A model generated the notes under the pieces. That model had not been told where the DNA came from and made no database searches. It worked only from the letters and a program-made list of their open reading frames with translations. A stretch of DNA of 64,000 nucleotides from Burkholderia sp. IMCC1007. Its GTDB lineage: Bacteria; Pseudomonadota; Gammaproteobacteria; Burkholderiales; Burkholderiaceae. A program made the position numbers and the translations under genes. The DNA lies in the NCBI RefSeq assembly GCF_027257875.1, contig NZ_JAPVQY010000018.1:1-64000 (forward strand). Direction: 5' to 3'. Positions 52,723 through 60,290 of the stretch are shown here, one piece after another (position 1 is the first letter of the stretch; the number at the start of each line of letters is the position of its first letter).

Positions 52723-52737
52723 TGGAATTAAATTTCA
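52723..52737. promoter_or_regulatory. Lrp/AsnC operator candidate, glmS-proximal copy
   Basis: TGGAATTAAATTTCA differs by one base from the perfect palindrome at 52782. It lies 48 bp upstream of the glmS start. The centre-to-centre distance of 59 bp to the other copy is close to a whole number of helical turns. Confidence 0.65.
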
Positions 52738-52781
52738 AAACACGTCGTGAAATGAAACACGCAGGCGATCAGCTATCATGT

Positions 52782-52796
52782 TGAAATTAAATTTCA
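52782..52796. promoter_or_regulatory. Lrp/AsnC operator candidate, regulator-proximal copy
   Basis: TGAAATTAAATTTCA is a perfect 15-bp palindrome, 25 bp upstream of the Lrp-family start codon. A further half-site TGAAAT occurs at 52748-52753. The size and AT-rich centre fit an Lrp/AsnC dimer site. Confidence 0.7.
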
Positions 52797-52820
52797 CACC
52801 CTGACCGTAAGGAGCCGCCA

Positions 52821-53312
52821 ATGCCCGGCATCACGCTCGACGATCTCGACCTGCGCATTCTCGCGATCCTGCAGGAGGACGCGTCGGTATCGAACCTGGA
52901 GCTGGCCGAGCGCGCGTTGTCGTCGCCGCCGACCTGCATGCGCCGCGTGCGCCGGCTGACGGAAGCGGGCGTGATTCGCCGGCAGGTCGCGGTGCTCGAT
53001 CCCGTCGCGATCGGCACGGCCGTCACGGCGTTGATCGAGATCAGCCTCGACCGGCAGACGGCCGAAGACTACGACGCGTTCGAAGCCTACGTGTGCGCGG
53101 AGCCGGCGGTCACGCAGTGCTACCGCGTGTCGCCGGGGCCGGACTTCGTGGTGGTGGCCGATCTGGCCGACGTCGCCGAATACGACGCGTTCGCGCGGCG
53201 GCTGTTCACCGGCGCATCGAACGTGCGCAACGTGCGGACGTTCTTCTCGACGCATCGCGCGAAGTTCGAAGCGAACGCGCGCGTCGCGCATGCGCTGCGC
53301 AAGCGCGCGTGA
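52821..53312 (+). CDS. Lrp/AsnC-family transcriptional regulator
   Basis: Regulator of 163 aa. The N-terminal HTH (LDDLDLRILAILQEDASVSN, PPTCMRRVRRLTEAGVIRRQ) is followed by the RAM/AsnC effector domain (ALIEISLDRQTAEDYDAFEA, CYRVSPGPDFVVVADLADVA). The ATG at 52821 follows AAGGAGCCGCCA. It is divergent from glmS and its control region contains two near-identical palindromes, so it likely controls both genes in response to an amino acid, perhaps glutamine, the GlmS substrate. Confidence 0.9.
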   Translation: MPGITLDDLDLRILAILQEDASVSNLELAERALSSPPTCMRRVRRLTEAGVIRRQVAVLDPVAIGTAVTALIEISLDRQTAEDYDAFEAYVCAEPAVTQCYRVSPGPDFVVVADLADVAEYDAFARRLFTGASNVRNVRTFFSTHRAKFEANARVAHALRKRA

Positions 53313-53414
53313 CCGTATCGCGGATCGGCGTCAAGCTGCGGCCGTGAACGCGCGCACCATGTCCTCGGGCACGATCACGCGCCCGTCACAAACTGGCGCC
53401 GCGTCGACGTTCAA

Positions 53415-53954
53415 TCAGAACGCGAGCGACTGCTGCATCGCATGGCGCTCGCCACGCTGAAATCCCGCCCCTTCGAGCGACAACAACGCGCGTTTCCGTT
53501 CGATTCCGCCCGCATACCCGGTCAGGCTGCCCGACGCGCCGATCACGCGATGGCACGGCACCATGATCGACACGGGATTGCGACCGACCGCACCGCCGAC
53601 GGCGCGCGCGGCACTCATTGGCAGTCCGACGCGTTCGGTGATGTCGCCGTACGACACGAGTTCGCCGAACGGAATCGCGAGCAGTTGCTTCCACACGCTG
53701 CGCTGAAACGCAGTGCCGCGCAGGTGAATCGGCACCGTGAAGGTCTCGCGCGTGCCAGTGAAATACTCGGCGACTTCTTCGGCGACCTTGCGCGCGAGCG
53801 GCGATGCGGTGCGTGCGTCCGCGCTCGGGTCCGGTGCGATCGCGAGCGACGGATAGTATTTCTGCCCGACGAAAAAAAGGCCCGTCAGCGCATCGTCCTC
53901 GATGCGGATGGCGATGTCGCCCAGCGGGCTCGGAATCAGATGAGCGGGAGTCAT
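53415..53954 (-). CDS. ogt: Methylated-DNA-protein cysteine methyltransferase
   Basis: Suicide DNA repair enzyme of 179 aa that transfers methyl groups from O6-methylguanine to its own Cys134, in IMVPCHRVIGASG. The HTH region (FGELVSYGDITERVGLPMSA, ARAVGGAVGRNP) that inserts into the minor groove is intact. The ATG at 53954 overlaps the stop of the Ada-AlkA gene (ATGA), so the two repair genes form a translationally coupled operon. Confidence 0.94.
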   Translation of the reverse strand: MTPAHLIPSPLGDIAIRIEDDALTGLFFVGQKYYPSLAIAPDPSADARTASPLARKVAEEVAEYFTGTRETFTVPIHLRGTAFQRSVWKQLLAIPFGELVSYGDITERVGLPMSAARAVGGAVGRNPVSIMVPCHRVIGASGSLTGYAGGIERKRALLSLEGAGFQRGERHAMQQSLAF

Positions 53955-55402
53955 CGCGAAGCGTCTCCATGAAGGCGCCACACATGCAGTGCGGCATACG
54001 CGCGCCACGGCGCCCAGCGCGCGGCATGCGGTGCGGTTGACGGGGTGCGCGAACGCTCGGCGCGTGCGGCGGGAAGCCACGCGTCGTCGGCGGGGAACGC
54101 GTTCGGCCAGCCCATCGCGCGCATCGCGACGTACTGCACCGCGCGTTCATCGAAACCGGGCATCGCGCGCAACGCGGCGAGCGTCGCATCGAGCGGCGCC
54201 ATCGGTTCGAGCGCGAGCGTGCCGTCGGCGACCGCGCGTGCCAGCGACACGATCGCGCGCGCCGCATCGCGTGCGACACCGATCGCTTCGAAAGCGGCCG
54301 GCGGCGCGCAAGCGAGCGTCGCAGCGGAAGGCAGCGCGTGCGTGAGGCCGGGCGGCGCGTGGTCCACCGACGTGCCGAACCGTTCGGCAACGCGCGCGAG
54401 TATCGCGGCGGCGTGCGTTGCCGCCAACCGCTCGCCCGCGATCGCGCGGATCGCAATCTCGAGCCCGTCGAACGCACCGGGCACGCGCAGGCCGGGCGAG
54501 CCGTCCGCGAGTTCGCCGAGGTGCGCGTCGATCACGTCGGGCCGGCTGTCGAGGTCGAACAGCCGCCGCACGCGCGCGAGCACGGCCGGCACGACGGGCG
54601 TCAGCGCGGGCGATACGGTGACCGCGAGCGCGAACCGCTGCGGCACGTGCGCGACGGACAACCAGCCGTTGACATCACCGTCGCCATGTCCGTTCGGCAG
54701 CGCGACGACGCGTGCATAACCGTTCGCGTCGATCCGCTCGACGCCGTCGATCTGCCGCTGCGCGAGAAACTGCATCAGCGCGGCCCACGCGAACGGCGGC
54801 CGGTACGGCAGCAGGAACGTCATGTCGGCGCCCGCCGTCGCACCGGCGCCCTTGCGCAGGCGCAGCGGATTGAGGCCGTAGCGTTGCCGGAACAGATCGT
54901 TGAAGCGCCGCACGCTGCCGAATCCGGCGGTCGATGCGACGACGGCCACCGGCAGCGCAGTGTCGGTCAACAGGCGCTTGGCCATCAGCAGCCGGTGCGT
55001 CTGCGCGAATTCGATTGGCGACACGCCGAACTGCGCGGCGAAGATCCGGCGCAGATGGCGCTCGGTCACGCCGACCCGCTGCGCGAGTGCATCGACCGCG
55101 TGTTCATTCAGGAAACCGTTCTCGATCAGCGTGGCGGCCGCGTCGGCGAGATTGCCGGACAGGTCGAGCAGCCCGTGACCGGGCGCGAGCTCGGGCCGGC
55201 AGCGCATGCACGGCCGGAAGCCGGCTTTCTCGGCCGCGGCGGCGGTCGGGTAGTAGCTGCAGTTCTGCGCCTTCGGCGGCTTCACCGGACAAACGGGGCG
55301 GCAATACACACCCGTCGTCGACACGCCGACGAAGAACCAGCCGTCGAAGCGGCGGTTTCGTGAGAGCAGGGCGTCGTAGCAGGTGTCGGGATCGAGGCGC
55401 AT
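53951..55402 (-). CDS. Ada N-terminal domain / AraC HTH / AlkA glycosylase fusion
   Basis: Adaptive-response protein of 483 aa combining three parts. Residues 1-75 are the Ada Zn domain with C34, C38, C65 and C68 (GVYCRPVCP and FRPCMRCRPE), where the first acts as methyl-phosphotriester acceptor. Residues about 85-180 are an AraC-type HTH (LAQRVGVTERHLRRIFAAQF). Residues about 190-483 are AlkA-like: N-terminal AlkA domain (PYRPPFAWAALMQFLAQRQI) and HhH-GPD glycosylase (LRAMPGFDERAVQYVAMRAM, then FPADDAWL with the catalytic Asp). It lacks the Ada methyltransferase domain, supplied by the coupled Ogt gene. The start is taken at 55402; an ATG at 55420 is also possible. Confidence 0.92.
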   Translation of the reverse strand: MRLDPDTCYDALLSRNRRFDGWFFVGVSTTGVYCRPVCPVKPPKAQNCSYYPTAAAAEKAGFRPCMRCRPELAPGHGLLDLSGNLADAAATLIENGFLNEHAVDALAQRVGVTERHLRRIFAAQFGVSPIEFAQTHRLLMAKRLLTDTALPVAVVASTAGFGSVRRFNDLFRQRYGLNPLRLRKGAGATAGADMTFLLPYRPPFAWAALMQFLAQRQIDGVERIDANGYARVVALPNGHGDGDVNGWLSVAHVPQRFALAVTVSPALTPVVPAVLARVRRLFDLDSRPDVIDAHLGELADGSPGLRVPGAFDGLEIAIRAIAGERLAATHAAAILARVAERFGTSVDHAPPGLTHALPSAATLACAPPAAFEAIGVARDAARAIVSLARAVADGTLALEPMAPLDATLAALRAMPGFDERAVQYVAMRAMGWPNAFPADDAWLPAARAERSRTPSTAPHAARWAPWRAYAALHVWRLHGDASR

Positions 55403-55603
55403 GCGACGACTGTAAACCATCCGCGCCACCGATTCTGGCTGGAATCGGACATGTGTATCGGCGCGGTCCGCTTGCGTCATGGCACCACGTTGGAGACCCG
55501 TTTCCCGCGCAGGAAACCGCCGAAAAAACGGTTAATGCCACTCTCCGAAACAGTCGTCTCTTTTCGCGCGGCTCGATGTGAGACGACTCATCGAAATCCC
55601 CGA

Positions 55604-55650
55604 CTGACATGCGGGGGGCGCCCATCCTATTCTTTGAAAAACGTTTTCCA
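55604..55650 (+). promoter_or_regulatory. Promoter and LacI operator of the hexuronate carrier gene
   Basis: CTGACA (55604-55609), an 18-bp spacer and TATTCT (55628-55633) form a sigma-70-type promoter. GAAAAACGTTTTCC (55636-55649) follows directly, almost identical to the palindrome in front of the uronate dehydrogenase gene. An operator over the start point fits repression by the LacI-type regulator at 57166. Confidence 0.78.
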
Positions 55651-55775
55651 GACATCGACAGGCGACCGGCCGTGCCACCCGTGCGGCGTGCCGCCGCCCG
55701 CCCGGCGCCCGCCGCCGGTCACGGACACGCATCATCCAGCGGCGCGGCGGGCGCGGCCGCGCATCGGAGACACTC

Positions 55776-57068
55776 ATGCAATCTGCCGTCGTCGGCGCCG
55801 TGCGCGCCGCGGCCAGCCGCTACCGCTGGACCGTCTGCGCGCTGCTGTTCTTCGCGACCGTCATCAACTACATGGATCGGCAGATCCTCGGCCTGCTCGC
55901 GCCGATGCTCCAGCACGACATTGGCTGGAGCCAGGTGCAGTACGGCCGCATCGTGATGGCGTTTTCCGCGTTCTATGCGATCGGGCTGCTCGGCTTCGGC
56001 CGCATCGTCGACTGGCTCGGCACGCGGATCTCGTACGCGGCCGCGATGCTGGTGTGGAGTATTGCCGCGATGCTGCATGCCGCGGTCGGCTCGGTGATGG
56101 GCTTCGCCGCGGTGCGCGCGCTGCTCGGGATCGGCGAGGGCGGCAACTTCCCGGCGGCGATCAAGACGACGGCCGAATGGTTTCCGCGCCGCGAACGCGC
56201 GCTGGCAACCGGCATCTTCAACTCGGGCGCGAACATCGGCGCGGTGTTCGCGCCGGCGATCATCCCGGCGATCGCGGTGGCCTACGGCTGGCGCGCGGCG
56301 TTCGTGATCATCGGCGCGATCGGCATCGTGTGGCTCGCGGTGTGGCTGGTGATGTACCGCACGGCCGACACGCGCGCACTCGCCGCGGAATACGACGAAC
56401 CGCGCGACGAAGCCGAAGCGCTCGACGCGGCGAACGCGGACGCCGGCGCGCCGCGCTGGGGCGAGCTGATCCGCAAGCGCGAGACGTGGGCGTTCCTGAT
56501 CGGCAAGTTCCTGACCGACCCGGTGTGGTGGTTCTACCTGTTCTGGCTGCCGAAGTGGCTGAACGAGTCGCGCGGGATGGACATGCAGCATATCGGCCTG
56601 CCGCTCGTGTGCATCTACGCGCTGACGACGGTGGGCAGCATCGGCGGCGGCTGGGTGTCGTCGGCGCTGCTGCGCGCGGGCTGGAGCGTGAACGGCGCGC
56701 GCAAGACGGCGATGCTGATCTGCGCATGCTGCGTGCTGCCGATCGCGTTCGTGTCGCAGGTGCAGAGCCTGTGGACCGCCGTGCTGATCGTCGGCCTCGC
56801 CGCGGCCGCGCATCAGGGCTGGTCGGCGAACCTGTTCACGACGGCGTCCGACCTGTTCCCGCGCCGCGCGGTCGCGTCGGTGGTCGGCATCGGCGGGATG
56901 GCCGGCTCGATCGGCGGCGTGCTGTTCTCGGAAGTGGTCGGCCAGGTGCTGCAACGCACGGGCCACTACTGGGTGCTGTTCGCGATCGGTGCATCGGCCT
57001 ATCTGATCGCACTGGCCGTGATGCACGCGCTCACGCCGAAGATGAAGCCCGCGAAGCTCGACGCATAG
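55776..57068 (+). CDS. MFS hexuronate transporter (ExuT-like, ACS family)
   Basis: Inner-membrane symporter of 430 aa with 12 helices. VINYMDRQILGLLAPMLQHD, ALLGIGEGGNFPAAIKTTAE (read in parts) and EWFPRRERALATGIFNSGAN are signature sequences of hexuronate (ExuT) carriers. It lies under the same operator type as uronate dehydrogenase, and the LacI gene stands between them, which supports galacturonate/glucuronate import. The ATG at 55776 follows CGGAGACACTC. A strong terminator lies 18 bp after the stop. Confidence 0.88.
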   Translation: MQSAVVGAVRAAASRYRWTVCALLFFATVINYMDRQILGLLAPMLQHDIGWSQVQYGRIVMAFSAFYAIGLLGFGRIVDWLGTRISYAAAMLVWSIAAMLHAAVGSVMGFAAVRALLGIGEGGNFPAAIKTTAEWFPRRERALATGIFNSGANIGAVFAPAIIPAIAVAYGWRAAFVIIGAIGIVWLAVWLVMYRTADTRALAAEYDEPRDEAEALDAANADAGAPRWGELIRKRETWAFLIGKFLTDPVWWFYLFWLPKWLNESRGMDMQHIGLPLVCIYALTTVGSIGGGWVSSALLRAGWSVNGARKTAMLICACCVLPIAFVSQVQSLWTAVLIVGLAAAAHQGWSANLFTTASDLFPRRAVASVVGIGGMAGSIGGVLFSEVVGQVLQRTGHYWVLFAIGASAYLIALAVMHALTPKMKPAKLDA

Positions 57069-57085
57069 TCGCAGGCCCGCAAACG

Positions 57086-57119
57086 AACGCGCCGCCTCGA
57101 AGGTCGAAGGCGGCGCGTT
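57086..57119. terminator. Hairpin terminator between carrier and lacI-type genes
   Basis: AACGCGCCGCCT and AGGCGGCGCGTT form a perfect 12-bp stem around a 10-base loop. It is followed on the plus strand by TTGCTTT and lies between convergent genes. Confidence 0.82.
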
Positions 57120-57165
57120 TGCTTTGGGCGCGAAAGGACGCGATGCCGCGCGAGCGTGGCGCGCT

Positions 57166-58158
57166 TCAACCGGCCTCGGCCGTCGACGCGCGGACGATGA
57201 GTCGCGGCTCGAACGTCGAATAGCTCGCGTCGGTGCGGCCGGCGAGCGCGTCGATCAGCTTCTGCATCGCGAGTTCGCCCATGTTCTCGCTCTGGATGTC
57301 GATGGTGGTCAGCGCGGGCGCGGCGTACTGGCCGTACGGCACGTTGTCGATGCCGGCCACCGACACGTCCTGCGGCAGCCGGAACCCGAGCGATGCGGCT
57401 TCCTTCATGAAGCCGAGCGCGATCAGGTCGTTGTAGCAGATCACGGCCTGCGGGCGCTGCGGCCCGAGCATCACGCGCGAGCACGCGCGCTCGCCGGCGT
57501 CGGCGGTCGGCGCATGCGCGTCGTGCACGTCGAGCGTGAGGCCCGCTTCGGCGAGACAGTCGCGCGCGCCCTGGATCCGTTCGTCGTTCGGGCGCGCCTG
57601 CCCGAAGCCGAGATACGCGATGCGCGTATGGCCGAGATTGAGCAGGTGACGCGCGAGCATGTAGGTCGCGAGCCGGTTGTCGATGCCGACGGTCGGAATC
57701 GGCAGGCCGGGGCTGCGCCGCAGCAGCACGAGCGGCTTGTGCAGATCGAGCATCCAGCCGGCTTCCTCGTCGGGCAGCCGCGTACTGACGATCAGCCCGT
57801 CGACGCGCTGCGCGAGCGCCTCGATCAGCGAGCGTTCGCGCGCCTGGCTCTCTTCGGTGTCGACGAGCAGCAGCGTGTAGTCGTGCTGGAGCGCGACGCG
57901 GTTCGCGCCTTTGACGATGTTCGTGAAATACGGGTTGCTGATGTCGAGGATCACGACGCCGATGGTGCGCGTGCGCCCGGTGATCATCGAGCGCGCGAGC
58001 GGGTTCGAACGGTAGCCGAGCCGCTCGATTGCCTCCTTGAGCCGCGCTTCGACGGTCGGCGAAAAGCGCTGCGTGCCGTTCACGTACTTGGACACCGTCG
58101 CGACCGATACGCCGGCGTCCGCGGCGACGTCGCGGATCGTCGGGGAAACTTTTTTCAT
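57166..58158 (-). CDS. LacI-family regulator of hexuronate use
   Basis: Repressor of 330 aa with the LacI N-terminal HTH and hinge (TIRDVAADAGVSVATVSKYV, RSNPLARSMITGRTRTIGVV) and a periplasmic-binding-like effector domain (VILDISNPYFTNIVKGANRV, ICYNDLIALGFMKEAASLGF, VSVAGIDNVPYGQYAAPALT). The ATG at 58158 gives the standard LacI start. It lies between the hexuronate carrier and the uronate dehydrogenase, and three matching operator-like sites occur in front of these genes and itself, so it is the probable repressor with a hexuronate or derivative as inducer. Confidence 0.9.
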   Translation of the reverse strand: MKKVSPTIRDVAADAGVSVATVSKYVNGTQRFSPTVEARLKEAIERLGYRSNPLARSMITGRTRTIGVVILDISNPYFTNIVKGANRVALQHDYTLLLVDTEESQARERSLIEALAQRVDGLIVSTRLPDEEAGWMLDLHKPLVLLRRSPGLPIPTVGIDNRLATYMLARHLLNLGHTRIAYLGFGQARPNDERIQGARDCLAEAGLTLDVHDAHAPTADAGERACSRVMLGPQRPQAVICYNDLIALGFMKEAASLGFRLPQDVSVAGIDNVPYGQYAAPALTTIDIQSENMGELAMQKLIDALAGRTDASYSTFEPRLIVRASTAEAG

Positions 58159-58166
58159 CGCAAGGG

Positions 58167-58180
58167 TAACGTTTTCGTTA
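58167..58180. promoter_or_regulatory. Operator-like site upstream of the lacI-type gene
   Basis: TAACGTTTTCGTTA has TAACG arms around TTTT and shares AACGTTTTC with the two strong operators. It lies 9 bp upstream of the repressor start codon, suiting autoregulation. Confidence 0.55.
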
Positions 58181-58268
58181 GCTTGCCCCGGATTGTGGCA
58201 GAAAAACCCGGCGTTCGGCCACGGGACCAGATCGGGAAAGTGCGGATGGCCGGCAGCAAGTTCAGCCA

Positions 58269-58313
58269 TTGACGTTCGGCTTTCTGACCACGTATAGTTG
58301 GAAAACGTTTTCC
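58269..58313 (+). promoter_or_regulatory. Promoter and LacI operator of uronate dehydrogenase
   Basis: TTGACG (58269-58274), an 18-bp spacer and TATAGT (58293-58298) form a near-consensus promoter. The perfect 14-bp palindrome GGAAAACGTTTTCC (58300-58313) follows immediately, spanning the expected transcription start. Confidence 0.85.
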
Positions 58314-58356
58314 GCCTTTCGATGTACTTCAGCACAGATTCAAGGAGACATACTCG

Positions 58357-59193
58357 ATGAACGCCTCATCCACCGGTGCGCGCAAGCCGTTCGGGCGCCT
58401 GCTGCTGACCGGCGCGGCCGGCAATCTCGGCCGCCAGGTGCGCGGCGCGCTGGCGAACTGGGCCGACGTCGTCCGCGTGACCGACATCGCGGCGCTGGAC
58501 GACGCGGCCGCGCACGAAGAAATCCGTGTCGTCGACCTGGCCGACCGCCCGGCGGTGATGGACCTGGTCGACGGCGTGGACGCGATCGTCCACCTCGGCG
58601 GCATTTCGGTCGACGCGCCGTTCGACGATCTCGTCGATGCGAACATCACCGGCACGTACAACCTGTACGAAGCCGCGCGCAGGCACGGCGTGAAGCGGGT
58701 CGTGTTCGCGAGTTCGAACCACGCGATCGGTTTCCATCCGGTCACGCAGGTGCTCGACGCCGATGCGCCGCTGCGTCCGGACAGCCTGTACGGCGTGACG
58801 AAATGCTTCGGCGAGTCGCTGTCGCGGTACTACTTCGACCGCTTCGGCATCGAGACGGTATGCCTGCGGATCGGCTCGTCGTTCGAGGTGCCGAAGACGC
58901 CGCGCATGCTCGTGACGTTTCTCAGCTACCGCGACTTCATCGAACTCGTGCGCTGCTCGCTGCTGACGAACCGCGTCGGTCACGCGATCGTCTACGGCGT
59001 ATCGGACAACCCGGTGAAGTGGTGGGACAACACGAAGGCCGGCTTCCTGGGCTTCCGGCCGCAGGACAGCTCCGAGCAGTTCGCCGGGCTGTTCCCCGTG
59101 ACGGCCCCGACGGCCGAGTACGACGATGCCACGCAGCAGTATCAGGGCGGCGCGTTCGTCGTCGGCGAGCCGATGGAGCGCGACGCGACGTAA
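58357..59193 (+). CDS. udh: Uronate dehydrogenase
   Basis: Short-chain/extended NAD-dependent dehydrogenase of 278 aa resembling bacterial uronate dehydrogenases, which oxidise galacturonate and glucuronate to the aldarolactones. The NAD-binding motif is LLLTGAAGNLGRQV, and the catalytic pair is Tyr145 and Lys149 in SLYGVTKCFGES, with the preceding VVFASSNHAIGFHP typical of Udh. The ATG at 58357 follows AAGGAGACATACTCG. It shares its operator type with the ExuT-like gene, forming an oxidative hexuronate module. Confidence 0.88.
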   Translation: MNASSTGARKPFGRLLLTGAAGNLGRQVRGALANWADVVRVTDIAALDDAAAHEEIRVVDLADRPAVMDLVDGVDAIVHLGGISVDAPFDDLVDANITGTYNLYEAARRHGVKRVVFASSNHAIGFHPVTQVLDADAPLRPDSLYGVTKCFGESLSRYYFDRFGIETVCLRIGSSFEVPKTPRMLVTFLSYRDFIELVRCSLLTNRVGHAIVYGVSDNPVKWWDNTKAGFLGFRPQDSSEQFAGLFPVTAPTAEYDDATQQYQGGAFVVGEPMERDAT

Positions 59194-59220
59194 TCGCCGC
59201 AGCACCCCGTGCGGCGTGGC

Positions 59221-59541
59221 TCAGCGCAGGATGTCCGTCGCCTTGTGCCGCGCGTCCACGCCGTCGATCAGGATCAGCGGGCCGCTCGCGTGTCGCGTGC
59301 GCAGCGGCTGAATCTTCTGGTACGCGTCCGATTCGTACCACGCGCGCGCCGTATCCAGATCGGGGAATGCGATCGCGATCAGGTCGCCGCGCCACACGCC
59401 TTCGCGCACCTCCGGCCGCGCGCCGTGGATGACGAAATGGCCGTCGTACGGCGCGAGCGTGCCGTCGATCCGTTCGAGGTATTCGACGATGTCGTCGCAC
59501 ATTTGAACGTCGTGCAGGTGGGCGATGGCGTAGGCGGTCAT
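59221..59541 (-). CDS. DUF1330-family protein
   Basis: Small protein of 106 aa with the dimeric alpha/beta-barrel fold of DUF1330: AYAIAHLHDVQMCDDIVEYL, then GDLIAIAFPDLDTARAWYES and DAYQKIQPLRTRHASG. Function is unknown. The ATG at 59541 follows AAGGAGCCCGCC. It lies convergent with the uronate dehydrogenase gene and seems independent of it. Confidence 0.83.
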   Translation of the reverse strand: MTAYAIAHLHDVQMCDDIVEYLERIDGTLAPYDGHFVIHGARPEVREGVWRGDLIAIAFPDLDTARAWYESDAYQKIQPLRTRHASGPLILIDGVDARHKATDILR

Positions 59542-59745
59542 GGCGGGCTCCTTGGTCGATACCGCTGGCTGATCGGTAAGGCCATGATTGGCGCGCGGGC
59601 CGCGCGCGTCGATTACCTGCGACGTAAGCGAATTCCGCCATGCCGGCAATGCGCTGCCGATGCCGCGCGCATGCGACGCTACACAACACCCGATCATTGG
59701 TCGCCAGCAGGGCAGGCTGATAACGGTCGCCGGGTGCCGACGCAC

Positions 59746-60213
59746 TTACGCGCGCTTTCGTACCGGCCGTGGCGGCGATGCTGGTACGGGCGCCGGCCCC
59801 GACTCCGCCGCTTCCTTGCACAGTTTGTCGAGCATGCGCTGCGCGGCGGCCGAGCAATCCTCGCCCGCCGGCTTGTTCGCGATCTCGTCGATCAGCGCCT
59901 GCAGATCGCGCCGGTTCTGCGCGAGACGCTGTTCGAGCAGCGCGATTTCATCGACCTTGTGCCGCAGCGCGTGCAGCAACTCGTCGTGCGGCCATGCGCC
60001 GAGGTTGGGCGGCAGCAGCGCGCGGATCTCGTCGAGCGCGAAACCCGCGCGTTGCGCGCGGTCGATGATCGCGAGCCGCGTCAGCGCATCCGGCCCGTAT
60101 TCCCGATAGCCATTCGCCTGCCGGCGGGCCGGTTCGAGCAGGCCGCTCGCTTCGTAGAAGCGGATGCGCGACGCCGCGAGGCCGCTGGCACGCGCCAGTT
60201 CGCCGATTTTCAT
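59746..60213 (-). CDS. MerR-family transcriptional regulator
   Basis: Regulator of 155 aa with the MerR winged HTH at the N-terminus (MKIGELARASGLAASRIRFY, GYREYGPDALTRLAIIDRAQ) and a coiled-coil dimerisation helix (HALRHKVDEIALLEQRLAQN). One Cys lies in the C-terminal region (EDCSAAAQRML), with a second at LDKLCKEAAE, which could serve redox or ligand sensing. It is divergent from an old-yellow-enzyme gene whose promoter has the 19-bp spacer that MerR proteins act on. Confidence 0.88.
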   Translation of the reverse strand: MKIGELARASGLAASRIRFYEASGLLEPARRQANGYREYGPDALTRLAIIDRAQRAGFALDEIRALLPPNLGAWPHDELLHALRHKVDEIALLEQRLAQNRRDLQALIDEIANKPAGEDCSAAAQRMLDKLCKEAAESGPAPVPASPPRPVRKRA

Positions 60214-60231
60214 GCTGGGCTCCGAAGGGGC

Positions 60232-60262
60232 TTGACCTTGAAGCTGACTTTAAAGTTATGGT
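60232..60262 (+). promoter_or_regulatory. MerR-type promoter with 19-bp spacer
   Basis: TTGACC (60232-60237) and TATGGT (60257-60262) are separated by exactly 19 bp, the over-long spacing that MerR activators correct by twisting DNA. The spacer holds the interrupted dyad CTTGAAG...CTTTAAAG. The downstream ATG is at 60291. Confidence 0.78.
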
Positions 60263-60290
60263 TGGGCCTCGTCAATCGAGGATGTCCACC

